A stretch of DNA of 64,000 bases from Flavobacteriales bacterium. Lineage in GTDB: Bacteria > Bacteroidota > Bacteroidia > Flavobacteriales_F > PHOS-HE28. The notes beneath the pieces are model-generated. The model was not told where the DNA came from. It was given only the letters and a program-made list of their open reading frames with translations, and did not search any database. The position numbers and the translations under genes were made by a program. Where the stretch lies: assembly GCA_016703105.1 (NCBI GenBank), contig JADJCS010000005.1:248001-312000 (forward strand), read 5' to 3'. The number at the start of each line of letters is the position of its first letter. Position 1 is the stretch's first letter. Of this stretch, positions 45,237 to 56,300 are shown in pieces.

Positions 45237-47778
45237 ATGCATAGTTCGTTCATCCGCGCACGACTTACGCTCGTCGCGCTCCTCGGCCTTTCGTTAACTC
45301 TCATTCGCCCAACGCCCTCCCGCACAACCCAACGCCGCTGAGATCCTGCACAAGATGCAGAAACTCAATGTGCTCGGCAGCGTTCTCTATATCGCCGCGC
45401 ACCCGGATGATGAGAACACACGCCTGATCGCCTGGCTGAGTAACGGGATGAAGGTGCGTACCGGCTATCTCAGCCTCACGCGCGGTGACGGCGGACAGAA
45501 CCTCATCGGCCCCGAACTGGGCGATGCGCTCGGGATCATCCGCACACAAGAGTTGTTGGAGGCGCGACGCATCGATGGCGGCGAGCAGTTCTTCACGCGT
45601 GCAGTGGACTTCGGGTACAGCAAGAGCGCCGGGGAGAGTTTTGAAAAGTGGGGCAAACAGGAAGTCCTGAGCGACGTGGTGCGTGTGATCCGCACGTTCC
45701 GGCCGGATGTGATCATCACGCGCTTCCCGACGGATGGCGGCGGTGGGCACGGGCACCACACGGCCTCCGCGATCCTCGCGGCCGAAGCCTTTGATCTGGC
45801 CGGTGATCCCAAAGCTTTCCCCGAGCAATTGCAACAAGGCTTGGAAGTGTGGCAGCCGCGCCGCCTCTTTTTCAACGGCAGTAGTTGGTGGCGCAAGGAT
45901 GTCGCCGAGCTGGCGAAGACCGACCCCGATTGGTTCAGCGTGGATGTGGGCGGCTATGATCCTCTCTTAGGCCTGAGCTACACCGAGATCGCCGGGCGCA
46001 GCCGCAGCATGCACAAGAGCCAAGGCTTCGGCGCAGCGGAAACACGCGGCGAGATGCTGGAGTACCTGCACTTGGAGAAAGGTGACAAGCCGAAGACCAA
46101 GGACATTTTCGAGGGATCGATATGACGTGGGGGCGAGAAAACGCCAACGAGGGCATTGGACCACGAGTTCAAAAGTTGATCAATGACTTTGTTCGCTGTC
46201 ACCTCAAACTAGCATACAAGCATTATCCAATGTTTCAATTGACATGCTCGAATGGTGCATGCGACCGGTGGATAATTGCTGGTGGGTGACTTTAAAGGTC
46301 AGCAGGCCAAGCAACTGATAAGCCATTGCGCCGGTTTAGTTGTTGAGGTGACAAGCGCTTCACCATTTGTTGCAAACTCGGATTCAATGTCAACCAGTGT
46401 GTCATGCGTACAACGCGCAGATTCACCATCACTACAAATCGAGGCGATCAATGAACCTGATGTAGCTGGGCTGAGACTTGGCGTACCCCTCGTTCCAAAT
46501 GAAACTATCACTAGAGCTTATAACTATTTCCCGGAATTTCATGGCGCTGATGAGCCATATTGGTTGGAGAAACCACACAATACACTCTATGATGCAAGTG
46601 ATCACGTGTCGAAGGGTGTCAGCCCAACTACATATCCGAAAAATCACTTCTGGTTCAGCCTTAAGGGCTATGACGACATTAGGTTCGGCGGCGAGTTGCA
46701 AGTGATGCACAAATGGGTCGACCGCGTCAAAGGCGAGTTGATCCGACCTGTCTATGTCACACCCGTCGCCTCGGTGATCCCTGGATCCAATGTGCTGATC
46801 GCGCGCGGCGGACCGCAGCAAGTAGTGGTGGAGGTCGAAGCGCTAACCGACAGCCTCAGCGGCCAGCTCAATGTAAAGCTGCCCGAAGGCTGGGCTACGA
46901 CGAAAGACCTGAAACTGGTGAACATCCCCAAACGCAATACGCAGCAGAGCTTCACCTTTCAGTTGATCCCAATGGAGAAGGCGGAGGGAGGTGCGGTGAA
47001 GTTCGAGTTCAGCGGACCGAAAGGAAAGGCGGATCGCACATTGCACGAGATCGACTACCCGCACATCATGCCGCAGGTCTACTACACGCCCGCCGAAGTG
47101 AAGCTGGTGCCGCTGGATGTGACGACCACTGCGAAGACCGTGGGCTACATTAAGGGCGCAGGTGATGATGTCCCACAGGCGATCGAACAACTGGGCGCTA
47201 CAGTTGACTTCATCGAACCTTCCGCCGCAACACTTGAGAGTATCCAGAAGTACGATGCCATCGTGGTGGGCATACGCGCCTACAACAACAACCACGGCAT
47301 GAAAGCTTTCAACCCCACCTTGATGGAATACGCGGAGAATGGTGGCACGGTGGTGGTGCAATACACTACACGCACCAGCGATATGGTGCTGCCCGATTCA
47401 CTGATCGGCCCCTACCCTTTCAAACTAACCCGCGACCGTGTGACCGTGGAAGAAGCGCCGCCGACCTTCCTCGCCAAAGACCATCCGCTGCTGAACACAC
47501 CGAACAAGATCACCACCGCCGACTTCGACGGCTGGGTGCAGGAGCGCGGTCTTTACTTCTGCGGAAGCCTCGATCCGCATTACACGTCGCTGATCGCCTG
47601 GAACGATCCCGGCGAGCAACCGCTCAACGGCGCGCTCATCACCTGCGACTATGGTAAAGGACGCTATGTGTACACAGGCATCAGCTTCTTCCGGCAATTG
47701 CCGGCTGGGGTGCCAGGGGCGTACCGGTTGTTCGCGAACCTGATCTCTAAGCGGGGCCAGGAAAGGAATGAAGAATGA
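45237..47778 (+). CDS. Long PIG-L/LmbE-type deacetylase with C-terminal domains, frameshifted
   Basis: The signal peptide (RARLTLVALLGLSLTLSFAQ) begins at 45237; one extra base near 45300 separates it from the deacetylase domain. That domain has VLYIAAHPDDENTRL (zinc site AHPDDE) and DGGGGHGHHTASAILAAEAF (HxxH), so it should remove N-acetyl groups from amino sugars in the periplasm. The frame breaks again near 46120 and 46270. A second part (about 500 aa) contains immunoglobulin-like and ThuA-like segments to 47778 (DAIVVGIRAYNNN...VVVQYTT). Joined size is about 840 aa, the usual long form. Bases 46140-46740 are much poorer in GC than both flanks. Confidence 0.85.
46140..46740 (+). other. Low-GC patch inside the PIG-L gene
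   Basis: Hand counts of single 60-base lines give 23/60 GC (46201), 24/60 (46501) and 26/60 (46621), against about 60% in nearby lines of the same gene. The encoded residues from NETITRAYNYFPEF to HKWVDRVKGELIRP still fit the family, so this is a homologous segment, not an unrelated insert. Confidence 0.6.
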
Positions 47779-47813
47779 TCGATGATGAATGTCAATGCTG
47801 AACTTGGAATATC

Positions 47814-48154
47814 ATGGAAAGGAATACGACATCGAGACAGGTGCATAGTGTTCGGCGCAGAGATGTGAAGCTGACGGACAACCTGCCCAAACAAGCGGGG
47901 AACCACCTGCGGTCAGCTCTTGCGGAGCGGGACCGCACCTGCGCTCCACTATGGCGAAGTGCAAAGCGCGGATTCGCGCCGCGACTTCGTCCACAAAATG
48001 AACCTCGCATTGAAGGAACTACGCGGACCAGGAACAATATGCGTGTGCAGGCGTTGGCCGGGTTGATGGACCTGAAGAAACCCGAACAAGAATGGTTAAT
48101 GAACAATGCGGTGAGCTGATCCCGCCCAACGCGAGCATACACAGCCGAGCGTAA
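47814..48154 (+). pseudogene. Four-helix-bundle (S23/TIGR02436-type) protein, broken
   Basis: Fragments in different frames spell the family: LTDNLPKQAGNH, then TCGQLLRSGTAPALHYGEVQSADSRRDFVHKMNLALKELR, then VQALAGLMDLKKPEQEW and NEQCGELI before a TAA at 48152. At least two indels separate them. The joined protein would be about 113 aa, typical for this family of small helical proteins, first seen in rRNA intervening sequences and common as stand-alone genes. The exact start is uncertain; no promoter box is seen. It sits between the deacetylase and the symporter. Confidence 0.65.
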
Positions 48155-48232
48155 CAAGCCATCCAAGTAGTGAGCGAGTCGCGCTAGCCGGTTCGTAATT
48201 CTACATTCAGCGTTCTGCATTCATCCACGGCA

Positions 48233-49933
48233 TTGCATCCCCTCGACTGGACATCCTCCTCGCCACCCTCGGCTTCATCGTGGGCTATGGTGTTTGGCGG
48301 ACCCGCAGCACCAATACCGTTAGCCGCTATCTGCGCGGCGATAACGAGGACCGCTGGTGGGCGGTGACGCTCAGCGTGATGGCCACGCAGGCCAGTGCGA
48401 TCACTTTCCTGAGCACACCCGGGCAGGGATTTCTTGACGGCATGGGCTTCGTGCAGTTCTATTTCGGGCTGCCACTGGCCATGGTGGTTATCGGCTGGGT
48501 CTTCATCCCGCTCTATTACAAATGGAACGTCTATACCGCCTATGAGTTCATCGGCAAGCGTTTCGATCATCGCACACGTCTGCTGACCGCGATCCTATTC
48601 CTCATCCAACGAGGGCTGTCCACGGGCATCACCATCTATGCGCCGAGCATCGTGCTGAGCAAGGTGCTGCACTGGCCCTGGGCTGGACGTGCGTGTTCAT
48701 CGGTGCGTTGGTGATCCTCTACACAACAACGGGTGGCGCCAAAGCCGTGGGCGTAACGCACAAACAACAAATGGCCGTGATGTTCGCCGGGCTCTTCGTC
48801 GCCTTCGGGCTCATTCTCTACTACCTGAAGGACACGCTGAGCTTCGGCGAAAGTCTGAGCCTCGCCGGTGCGATGGGCAAATTGAACGTGATCGACCTGT
48901 CCTGGGACCCGAACGAGAAGTACACGTTGTGGAGCGGCTTGATCGGCGGCTTCTTCCTCCAGCTCTCCTACTTCGGCACGGACCAAAGCCAGGTGCAACG
49001 CTACCTGGGCGGCCGGTCGGCTCGTCAGGCGCGCAGTGGTCTGCTCATGAACGGGCTGGTGAAGATCCCCATGCAGTTCTTCATCCTGCTAATCGGGGTG
49101 ATGGTTTTCGTGTTCTATCTCTTCACGCCCGCGCCCGTGCATTGGAACGAAGCGAACGTGGACGCCTTCCGCAACGCGGGGACCGGAACGCATCGACACT
49201 ATGCGAGCGCCGATGCCATCGCGGCGATGCACGCACAGAACGCCTCTTTCATTGCGGAGGCGGCGAACAGTTGGGTTAGCGCAAAGCGTAAGGGGAGCAG
49301 CGAAGAAAAGCCGACGACCGATCTCCAGGTCGCGCTTGAACGTGACGCATCGTTACGCGCGGAATACACCGAGCAGGTCAAAGCACAACTGCCCGATGCC
49401 GAGCCCAACGACAAGGACTACATTTTCATCAGTTTCATCATGGACCACATGCCGGTCGGGATCATCGGTCTTGCTGTTGGCCATGATATTCTGTGCGGGC
49501 ATGGGAAGCACCAGTTCGCAGCTCAGCGCGCTCGCCACGACGGCCGTGGTGGATGTGTTCCGGACCGGTGGTACGGGCGAGCGACAGGTGGTGGCGACCA
49601 AATGGGCGACCGTTGCGTTCGGGGTGCTCGCCTTGTGTTTCGCGGCGGTGTTCTCGCTCTTCGAGAACTTGATCCAGGCGGTGAACATCCTGGGATCCCT
49701 GTTCTATGGTACCATCCTGGGGATCTTCCTGGTGGCGTTCTTCCTGAAGCGGATCGGCGGCACGGCGGTGTTCATCGCGGCGTTGGTGTCGCAGGCCGCG
49801 ATCCTCATCATCCACTTCACCGGCATTGAGATCGCCTTCTTGTGGTACAACTTCGATCGCACCTGCGATCGTGGTGGTGCTGGCGCTTCTGCTACAGCCG
49901 CTGATGGCCGGTGGCCTCAGGTCAGCAGGTTGA
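48233..49933 (+). CDS. Sodium:solute symporter (SSS family), frameshifted
   Basis: Pieces in several frames join to about 565 aa with 13 or so TM segments: ATLGFIVGYGVWRTRSTNTVSRYLRGDNEDRWWAVTLSVMATQASAITFLSTPGQGF, RGLSTGITIYAPSIVLSKVLHW, then TTTGGAKAVGVTHKQQMAVMF, SYFGTDQSQVQRYLGG, and AMIFCAGMGSTSSQLSALATTAVVD. Single-base indels lie near 48251, 48677 (C run), 49473 and 49855. A polar insert of about 70 residues (49160-49420) is present, as in related Bacteroidota symporters. The start (TTG 48233 or nearby) is unclear. Its place next to the deacetylase suggests uptake of the deacetylated product. It overlaps ade convergently by 17 bases. Confidence 0.82.
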
Positions 49934-51541
49934 AGGCATCCGCATCGAACAGTCCCTTGTCGCTCACCTTCAGGTGTGGGATGACCAGGAGCGCCATGAA
50001 CGACAAGGTCATATATGGCGCGGCCAGTGTGGAGCCAAGGTCTTCCTTCACTGCGCGGTCCATGGCGCTGTACGCGTCAGCAACGGTGTACGCGTCGGCG
50101 TCGCTCATGATGCCCGCGATCGGCAGCGGCAGTACGCGGTGCGTTCCGCCATCCGCCAAGCTCACACCGCCGTGGTGCGCGATCACCAGGTTCACGGCCG
50201 CGCAGAGGTCGGCATCCTTCGTGCCCACGGCGACGATGTTGTGGCTGTCGTGCGCCACACTGCTGGCGATGGCACCACGCTTCAGTCCGAAGTTCTTGAC
50301 CCAGGCCGTGGCCACGGGCGCTTCGTGGTAGCGGTTCACCACGGCGATCTTGAGGATATCGTGCGCCAGGTCGGGGATGCTCGTGCCCTCGCTCACCACA
50401 TCAGGGAGTATCAGCTTGTTGGTGATGAGTTGGCCGTCGAGTGCCTCGATCACCCAAGCGCTCGCGCCCTTTCGTCGGGGGTTCGGAAATCGGGCGGGCG
50501 GCGTGTGTTGCAGTGAAAATTATTGAGCCGCTGCGTTGTTACGCGCTCGATAAGCGACTCACCGTTCTCCGCCACCAGTCGACCGTTGATGTACGTCCGC
50601 TTCACGCGGAAGCGGGTGACGTCGTCCACCACGATGAAGTCGGCGGGATCACCTACGCGCAATTGTCCGACAGGTAGCTGATAGTGCGCCACGGTATTGG
50701 TACAGGCGGCGCGCAGCACGTTGAAGACATCGTGCCCCAAGGCCACACCACGTGCGCAGAGGTCGTTGATGTGCGCTGCGACCAGTCCGTCCGGGTGTTT
50801 GTCGTCCGTGCAGAACATCACCCTATCCGGGTGCGATGACAATAGCGGATGCAATGCCTCGAAGTTCTTCGCCGCGCTGCCCTCGCGTATCTGGATGTGC
50901 ATGCCGCAGGCCAACTTGTCCAGCGCCTCCTCAAGCGTGAAGCATTCGTGGTCGGTGCTGATGCCGGCTGCGGCGTATCGCGCGGCGTCCTTGCCCCGCA
51001 AGCCCGGTGCATGGCCGTCAATGGGTTTGCCGAGGCGCCTGGCATGGGCGACCTTCTTCATCACCTCATCCGCTCCGGTGAGCACTCCGGGAAAGTCCAT
51101 CACCTCGCTCAAGTACCACACATCCTCGCGATCGAGCAGCGCCCCGACCTCATCCGCGGTTACCCGCGCCCCTGCTGTCTCGAAAACAGTTGCCGGCACG
51201 CAGCTCGGTGCGCCGAAGAAGAACTTGAACGGCACTTGGCCACCGTTCGCGATCATGAACTCCACACCTGCCACACCCAACACATTGGCGATCTCGTGCG
51301 GGTCGCTCACCGTGGCCACCGTGCCGTGCGTAACGGCCAGTCGCGCGAACTCGCTGGGCAGTAACATGCTGCTTTCCACATGGATATGCGCGTCCACGAA
51401 GCCAGGAAGCAAGAATCCGTCGACCCGATCCTTCAACTCGACGATGTCATCGATACGTCCGTCGACGATACTGATCCGCGCCGGAAAGATCCTCCGCCTC
51501 GGGATATCGACCAAGTTGCCGCGCAATGAAATGGTGGTCAT
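49917..51541 (-). CDS. ade: Adenine deaminase, frameshifted
   Basis: Joined length about 541 aa, family-typical. It converts adenine to hypoxanthine. The metal site has GFVDAHIHVESSML (HxH, about 58-62) and the N-terminal amidohydrolase barrel also shows GTVATVSDPHEIANV, DGHAPGLRGKDAARYAAAGISTDHECFTLEEALDKL and MFCTDDKHPDGL. After TPDERA the frame slips near 50465, and VIEALDGQLITNKL to HDSHNIVAVGTKDADLCAAVN gives the C-terminal ADE domain. The start MTTISLRGNLVDI at 51541 is supported by a TACTTTGC box 4 nt upstream. The longer frame is not needed. Confidence 0.9.
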
Positions 51542-51545
51542 GCGG

Positions 51546-51553
51546 GCAAAGTA
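51546..51553 (-). promoter_or_regulatory. -7 promoter box directly before ade
   Basis: Minus-strand TACTTTGC, 4 nt before the ATG at 51541, implying a leaderless or nearly leaderless mRNA. Confidence 0.5.
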
Positions 51554-51707
51554 GCGCGGCTCGTCCCGAAGCGGACATACCGGATCGATCAGGACGCTTC
51601 CGTATGCACCCTTCGCTGCCCAAGGAGCGAGGGTCGCGGAACAAGGCCTTCCAACCTTCACACTGTCCCTGCTCGCAACAACCCGAACCACTCGTCAAAA
51701 AACGGTT

Positions 51708-51715
51708 TACCTTCG
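51708..51715 (+). promoter_or_regulatory. -7 promoter box for the T9SS protein at 51753
   Basis: TACCTTCG, 37 nt before the ATG. Confidence 0.45.
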
Positions 51716-51752
51716 GTCCTCGATCGAACTTACAAACGACCCCTGAAAAACC

Positions 51753-53608
51753 ATGAGAAAGTTCTACACCTCGGCCTTCGCACTGATGCTCCTTGGAGGA
51801 AGTGCCTCGGCCCAGACCACGACCGCGGGGAGTGGTCATATCCCTGCGAAGCGACAAGCCCAGAACAGTGTGCACCGCAGCCATCCGACCGCCACGAGCA
51901 ACGTGGACCGTGTGGTGATCTGGAGCGATGATTTCTCCGTTCCCTCCACCTGGACCACCGCCATCGAACCTGGCGCGTTCCCTTTGGGCTGGCAGATCGG
52001 CGTTGGCTTGGAGAATACCGGTTCCTACCCGACCGACCCCATTGAGAGCACGACCGCCGCGAACGGTTGCGCGATGTTCGATTCCGATGGTGGTAACAAC
52101 CCTGGAACGCTTCCTGAAGCGCTACCTCACCACGACGTTGCCCATCGACCTGAGCGCTTACCCCAACGTGGTGCTCGAGTTCGAGAACCAATACCGACGC
52201 TTCGATCCGAACCGCTGCTTCGTTGTGGTGAGCACCGACGGCACCTTCCCGGTGCTTGACGACGGTACGGATATCACCACCATGCCCAATGTGTTCCGAA
52301 GTCTTCGCCGATGTCCCTGTGAACGGTTCTTCGCTGAACCCGGAGAAGATCAGCCTGAACATCTCCGCCGTGGCCGGTGGCGCCTCTTCCGTTTTCGTGC
52401 GGTTCCATTGGACCGGAACATGGGCCTACACCTGGTTCGTGGACGATGTGGCCATCGTGGAACAGCCTCAGTACGACCTTATCATGAACTACTCCTTCCT
52501 GTCCCACACCGGGAATGGTGAAGAGTACGGACGTGTGCCGTCCGCTCAGTTCTACCCCGAAATGAACGTCGGCGCTGAAATACTCAACTTCGGTGTACTC
52601 CCCCAAGGGAACGTGACGGTGGATATGGAGGTGCGTGATGACGCGAACAACGTGGTCTTCACCTCCTCCCAGCTTCTGGGTACGATGAACTCGGGCGATC
52701 GGGATACCATGGACCAGCAGGTGACACTACCGGCCCTCGCCGAAGGCACCTACAAGGCGACCACCGTTGTCACTTCGCTCGAATCCAGCAATGATGGCAG
52801 CCCGGACAATAACACCAGCGTGCGTTATTTCGCCGTGGATAATGGTCTCTATGCCACGGACCTGATCGGCGTAGACACCAACGCGATCGTGAACGCGTTG
52901 GGAAGTGAAAGCTTCACTGACGCGGAGGATGGCTTGTACCTCCTCAGCTATTATGAAGTGCGCCAGGACATGCCCGTGGCCGGTGTCGAATTGATCATCA
53001 CCTCGACCTCGACCGCTGGAGCCCAAGTGATCGTAAGCTTGCATGACACTGCCACGGTGAACCAGGATGATATCGGATCCCCGATCGTGGAGAGCGTTTC
53101 CTACACGGTGACCGCAGCCGATGTAGCGGCCCAGACCGTACAGGTCCTTTTCAGTGGGTTGGAAACCCTTCCAGTGGGGGGTTATTACGCCGCCGCTCTT
53201 CTTCTCAGCAACAACAACACCTTCCCTATCGCTGTGTTCGATGACATCACCGTGCCCCAACCCGGCTTGATGGGAGGGATCCACATCCTCGGGGATGCCA
53301 CCTATTCCAACGGGAACGCGATCGCGGTGCGTGCGATCACCGATCCTTCCATTTCCGTGGCGGAACAGGACGGACTGGATGGCGTCCAGATGTACCCGAA
53401 CCCTAGTGTGGACGGTCTTGTACGGGTGGTGAGCGTCTTGTCCGGTATCAGCACGGTGGAGGTGACCAATGCGATGGGCGAGATCGTTCTCTCCGATCGC
53501 TTCACGGGCAGCACCACCTTGAACTTGTCCGGCGCAGCGAAAGGTGTGTACATGGTGCGCATCTCGAACGAGGAGGGCTCGATGGTGCAGCGCATTGTGC
53601 GCAACTGA
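51753..53608 (+). CDS. Secreted T9SS cargo protein, frameshifted
   Basis: The signal peptide (FALMLLGGSASAQ, cut after about residue 21) is followed by VVIWSDDFSVPSTWTT, a jelly-roll/MAM-like opening. One extra C near 52101 and one extra T near 52293 split the frame; joined, it reads NNLERFLKRYLTTTLPIDLSAYPNVVLEFENQYRRFDP, then SEVFADVPVNGSSLNPEKISLN and an Ig-like region, about 618 aa in total. The C-terminal 80 residues (VQMYPNPSVDGLVRVVSVLSG...GVYMVRISNEEGSMVQRIVRN) are a clear type A T9SS sorting domain. Probably a surface-attached protein of unknown binding target. Confidence 0.87.
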
Positions 53609-53629
53609 TCGGGCTTCGATCTCCTTTGA

Positions 53630-53663
53630 GAACCCCGCGTTCCGTGTACGGAACGCGGGGTTC
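53630..53663 (+). terminator. Rho-independent terminator after the T9SS gene
   Basis: Perfect 16-bp inverted repeat GAACCCCGCGTTCCGT/ACGGAACGCGGGGTTC, followed by TTTGCTTTGG. Confidence 0.75.
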
Positions 53664-54024
53664 TTTGCTTTGGTCGATCGTTCGATAGGACCGCGGCCCG
53701 CGACATGGGTTCCCGGACCGAAGAGCGCATTGTGGGTAAGCACTGGGGCCGCAGGTAACAGCGGACGGTAATGTGCAGCGCGATCCCATATCCGGTACCA
53801 CGATGCCGAGTTGTGCACCGATATGCACTATCGCGGTTCAGCATTCCGTCTGACCGGACCGCCTCACATCACCCGCCCCCCTGGTCAACGCGCTTCGTCC
53901 GCTCAGCGCGAACACTGTGTTCAAGGTGTAGCACCTTTCGGCGTGCAGCATTCTCGATCGAACTCCGAGGTGGAGGATCCGCGCCTTCCCCAGTTGATGA
54001 TCCGGTTGAGGACCAGGTCATACG
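53664..54024 (+). other. Gene-free intergenic region
   Basis: About 360 bases between two convergent genes' terminators. The longer frames across it have no recognisable domain, and no promoter box is seen. I find nothing I can name. Confidence 0.45.
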
Positions 54025-54055
54025 CACGAAGCCTCCCTGTCCGGGAGGCTTCGTG
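54025..54055 (-). terminator. Hairpin terminator after the second DUF2911 gene
   Basis: CACGAAGCCTCCC/GGGAGGCTTCGTG, a 13-bp perfect stem with a 5-nt loop, 18 bases after the stop on the minus strand. Confidence 0.65.
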
Positions 54056-54073
54056 TGCAGGGTAGATCGAACG

Positions 54074-54910
54074 CTAGCGCGCCTTAGTGCTCCACTCTTC
54101 GATCCGGGCCTTGTTCATGCCCACGTAGCTACCGTCGTTCTCCGCCTGGGCCATGGCCATGCTTTCGTTGGCCGTAGCGACGGCCTCCTTGTACTTACCG
54201 TTCGCTGCCTGGCACAAGGCAAGCGTATGCAGGGTCCAATACTTCTTGTCCATGCTCACGGACTTCTCCGCCCATGTGAGGGCCTCGGGAAGCATGATCC
54301 CCTTGTCCACACAATAGCGCGCGCAGCGGCCGTAGGTACCCGCCTTGATATCGCTCTTTCCCATGGCTTCCTTGATGTTGGCCAGGGCCTGTTCACTCGC
54401 GTCCGCATGGATCACGAAACTCACCCGGGTGCGCTCCCACCGGAGGTCCACACGGGCTTTGTCGTCCTTCACCTCGTCCAGGTCGATGGTGAAGGTCTCG
54501 GTCCATTCCGCAGTGGCGGGTGTGCCGAATCGTGCCACATCCTTGGCCTCATCGTAACCGTCAGTCCTCCCCAATGTGGTGTCACTGTTCAGAATGATGG
54601 TCCACTCCTTCTCGTCCGGAATGGTGAACAGGACTGTATTTCCCTTTGGCCACCGACTTGCCCGACACCACGACAGGTCCGCTCAGTTCGACGGTGGTGC
54701 ACATGTTCGCACCAGTGCGCCAGAGCTGGCCGAATGGAACGAGTCGCCAAAGATCTTCCTGCCTTTTGCACTGGGACGACTGTAGTCCACCTTCACTTTG
54801 GTGAGGCCCACCACTTGTTCCACCTTGCCCTGGGGCTGGGTTGGGGGCAGGTCCTGGGCGGCACCATGGATCGGAAGTGCGACGGCAAGAGCGAGAAGAG
54901 AGCGCATCAT
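54074..54910 (-). CDS. DUF2911 secreted protein, frameshifted (copy 2)
   Basis: The signal peptide (RSLLALAVALPIHGAAQ) starts at 54910. DUF2911 begins VEQVVGLTKVKVDYSRPSAKGRKIFGD, then the frame breaks near 54735 and resumes as PFGQLWRTGANMCTTVELSGPVVVSGKSVAKG. A second break near 54640 leads to LFTIPDEKEWTIILNSDTTLGRTDGYDEAKDVARF and a TPR-like tail (YWTLHTLALCQAANGKYKEAVATANESM). Joined, about 278 aa. It is shorter than the paralogue at 43998 because the tail has fewer repeats. Confidence 0.82.
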
Positions 54911-54927
54911 GGTTCGGGTTGGGACCG

Positions 54928-54935
54928 CGAATTTA
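54928..54935 (-). promoter_or_regulatory. -7 promoter box for the second DUF2911 gene
   Basis: Minus-strand TAAATTCG, 17 nt before the ATG at 54910. Confidence 0.45.
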
Positions 54936-55013
54936 GGGTGTGAACCCTGGCCGCTCGACGGCATCATCCACATCTGAGAGAGGCCCCTTGCCACACACTA
55001 AGCGACTGCGGGA

Positions 55014-56255
55014 TCAGGCCACTTTCAACTGGCTCATGCGCGAGCGATCGAACTTCTCACGGGCATAGCTCAATGTTATGCGCAACTCGGTGGGGCGTTC
55101 GGAGGAGCCAGGCATTTCGTACATCGCATCGGTCATGATGGCCTCACAGATGCTGCGAAGGCCGCGTGCGCCCAGCTTGTAGTCAATGGCCCGTTCCACG
55201 ATGAAATCGAGCACCTTCTTATCCAGCGTGAGTTTCACCTTATCCATCTCGAACAGCTTCACATACTGCTTCACGAGCGCGTTCTTCGGTTCGGTGAGAA
55301 TGCGCCGGAGACTTTCCTTGTCCAGCGGATCGAGATAGGTGAGCACCGGGAACCGGCCGATGAGCTCGGGAATGAGCCCATAGCTGCGCAGGTCCGTGGG
55401 TCCCACGTACTGAAGTAGATGCTCGTCGTTGATCCGGGCGCTCTCCTTGCTGGCACTGTAGCCCACGGCCGTGCTCTTCACCCGGCGGGCAATGATCTTC
55501 TGGATGCCGTCGAACGCACCGCCGCAGATGAACAGGATGTTCTTCGTGTCCACCTGGATCAACTTCTGCTCGGGATGTTTCCGCCCCCCCTGGGGAGGCA
55601 CGTTCACCACGCTGCCTTCCAGCAGTTTCAGCAAGGCTTGTTGTACCCCTTCACCGCTCACGTCCCGGGTGATGCTCGGGGTGTCGCTTTTGCGGCCGAT
55701 CTTGTCGATCTCGTCGATGAAGACGATGCCCCGCTCGGCCTTGCTAACATCATAATCAGCGGACTGTAGCAAACGGCTCAAGATGCTCTCCACATCCTCG
55801 CCCACATAACCCGCTTCCGTAAGGACCGTGGCATCCGCGATGCAGAACGGGACATTGAGCATCTTGGCGATCGTGCGGGCCAGCAACGTTTTGCCGGTGC
55901 CCGTCTCGCCCACCAGAATGATATTGCTCTTCTCGATCTCCACGTCGTCCGTGGTGTTGATCGGCTTCTGTAGCAGGCGCTTGTAGTGGTTGTATACAGC
56001 CACGCTCAGCACCTTCTTCGCCTCCTCCTGCCCGATCACATAGTCGTCCAGATACCGCTTGATGTCCGATGGCCGCTGCATGATGAGGCTGCCTTCGATC
56101 TCCGTGCGCGAGCGTTGGCTCAGTTCCTCGCTGATGATGTTCTGCGCCTGCGCGATGCAGCTATCACAGATGTGGCCGGTGATGCCGGCGATCAACACGT
56201 TGGTGTCCTGCTTATCGCGGCCGCAGAACGAACACTTGATCTCTTTCTTTTCCAT
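55014..56255 (-). CDS. clpX: ATP-dependent Clp protease ATP-binding subunit ClpX
   Basis: 413 aa, normal length. AAA+ unfoldase that feeds substrates to ClpP. The N-terminal zinc-binding domain has CSFCGR...CDSCIAQAQ (about 9-36). Walker A GETGTGKT is at 116-123, Walker [15 protein letters not shown] at about 170-183. The pore loop GYVGEDVES, sensor 1/2 regions and the IGF-type ClpP loop region (about 255-260, here CGGAFDGIQ nearby) fit the family. It is downstream of clpP but separated by a terminator and its own promoter box. Confidence 0.97.
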   Translation of the reverse strand: MEKKEIKCSFCGRDKQDTNVLIAGITGHICDSCIAQAQNIISEELSQRSRTEIEGSLIMQRPSDIKRYLDDYVIGQEEAKKVLSVAVYNHYKRLLQKPINTTDDVEIEKSNIILVGETGTGKTLLARTIAKMLNVPFCIADATVLTEAGYVGEDVESILSRLLQSADYDVSKAERGIVFIDEIDKIGRKSDTPSITRDVSGEGVQQALLKLLEGSVVNVPPQGGRKHPEQKLIQVDTKNILFICGGAFDGIQKIIARRVKSTAVGYSASKESARINDEHLLQYVGPTDLRSYGLIPELIGRFPVLTYLDPLDKESLRRILTEPKNALVKQYVKLFEMDKVKLTLDKKVLDFIVERAIDYKLGARGLRSICEAIMTDAMYEMPGSSERPTELRITLSYAREKFDRSRMSQLKVA

Positions 56256-56290
56256 GGTGCGATCAACGAGGCGTCACCGCCGAATTCCGC

Positions 56291-56298
56291 GCAAGATA
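56291..56298 (-). promoter_or_regulatory. Own promoter box for clpX
   Basis: Minus-strand TATCTTGC, 2 nt after the clpP terminator hairpin and 35 nt before the clpX ATG. Confidence 0.4.
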
Positions 56299-56300
56299 CA

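Noticed and set aside
38800..54900. Interpretation of the whole region as a decaying genomic island
   Set aside because: Base composition (apart from 46140-46740) and gene types are ordinary, no integrase or attachment site is seen, and the indels favour homopolymers, which points to sequence errors.
53771..54943. 390-codon plus-strand frame in the 53.7-54.9 kb region
   Set aside because: It overlaps the DUF2911 gene on the other strand and has no recognisable domain or promoter.
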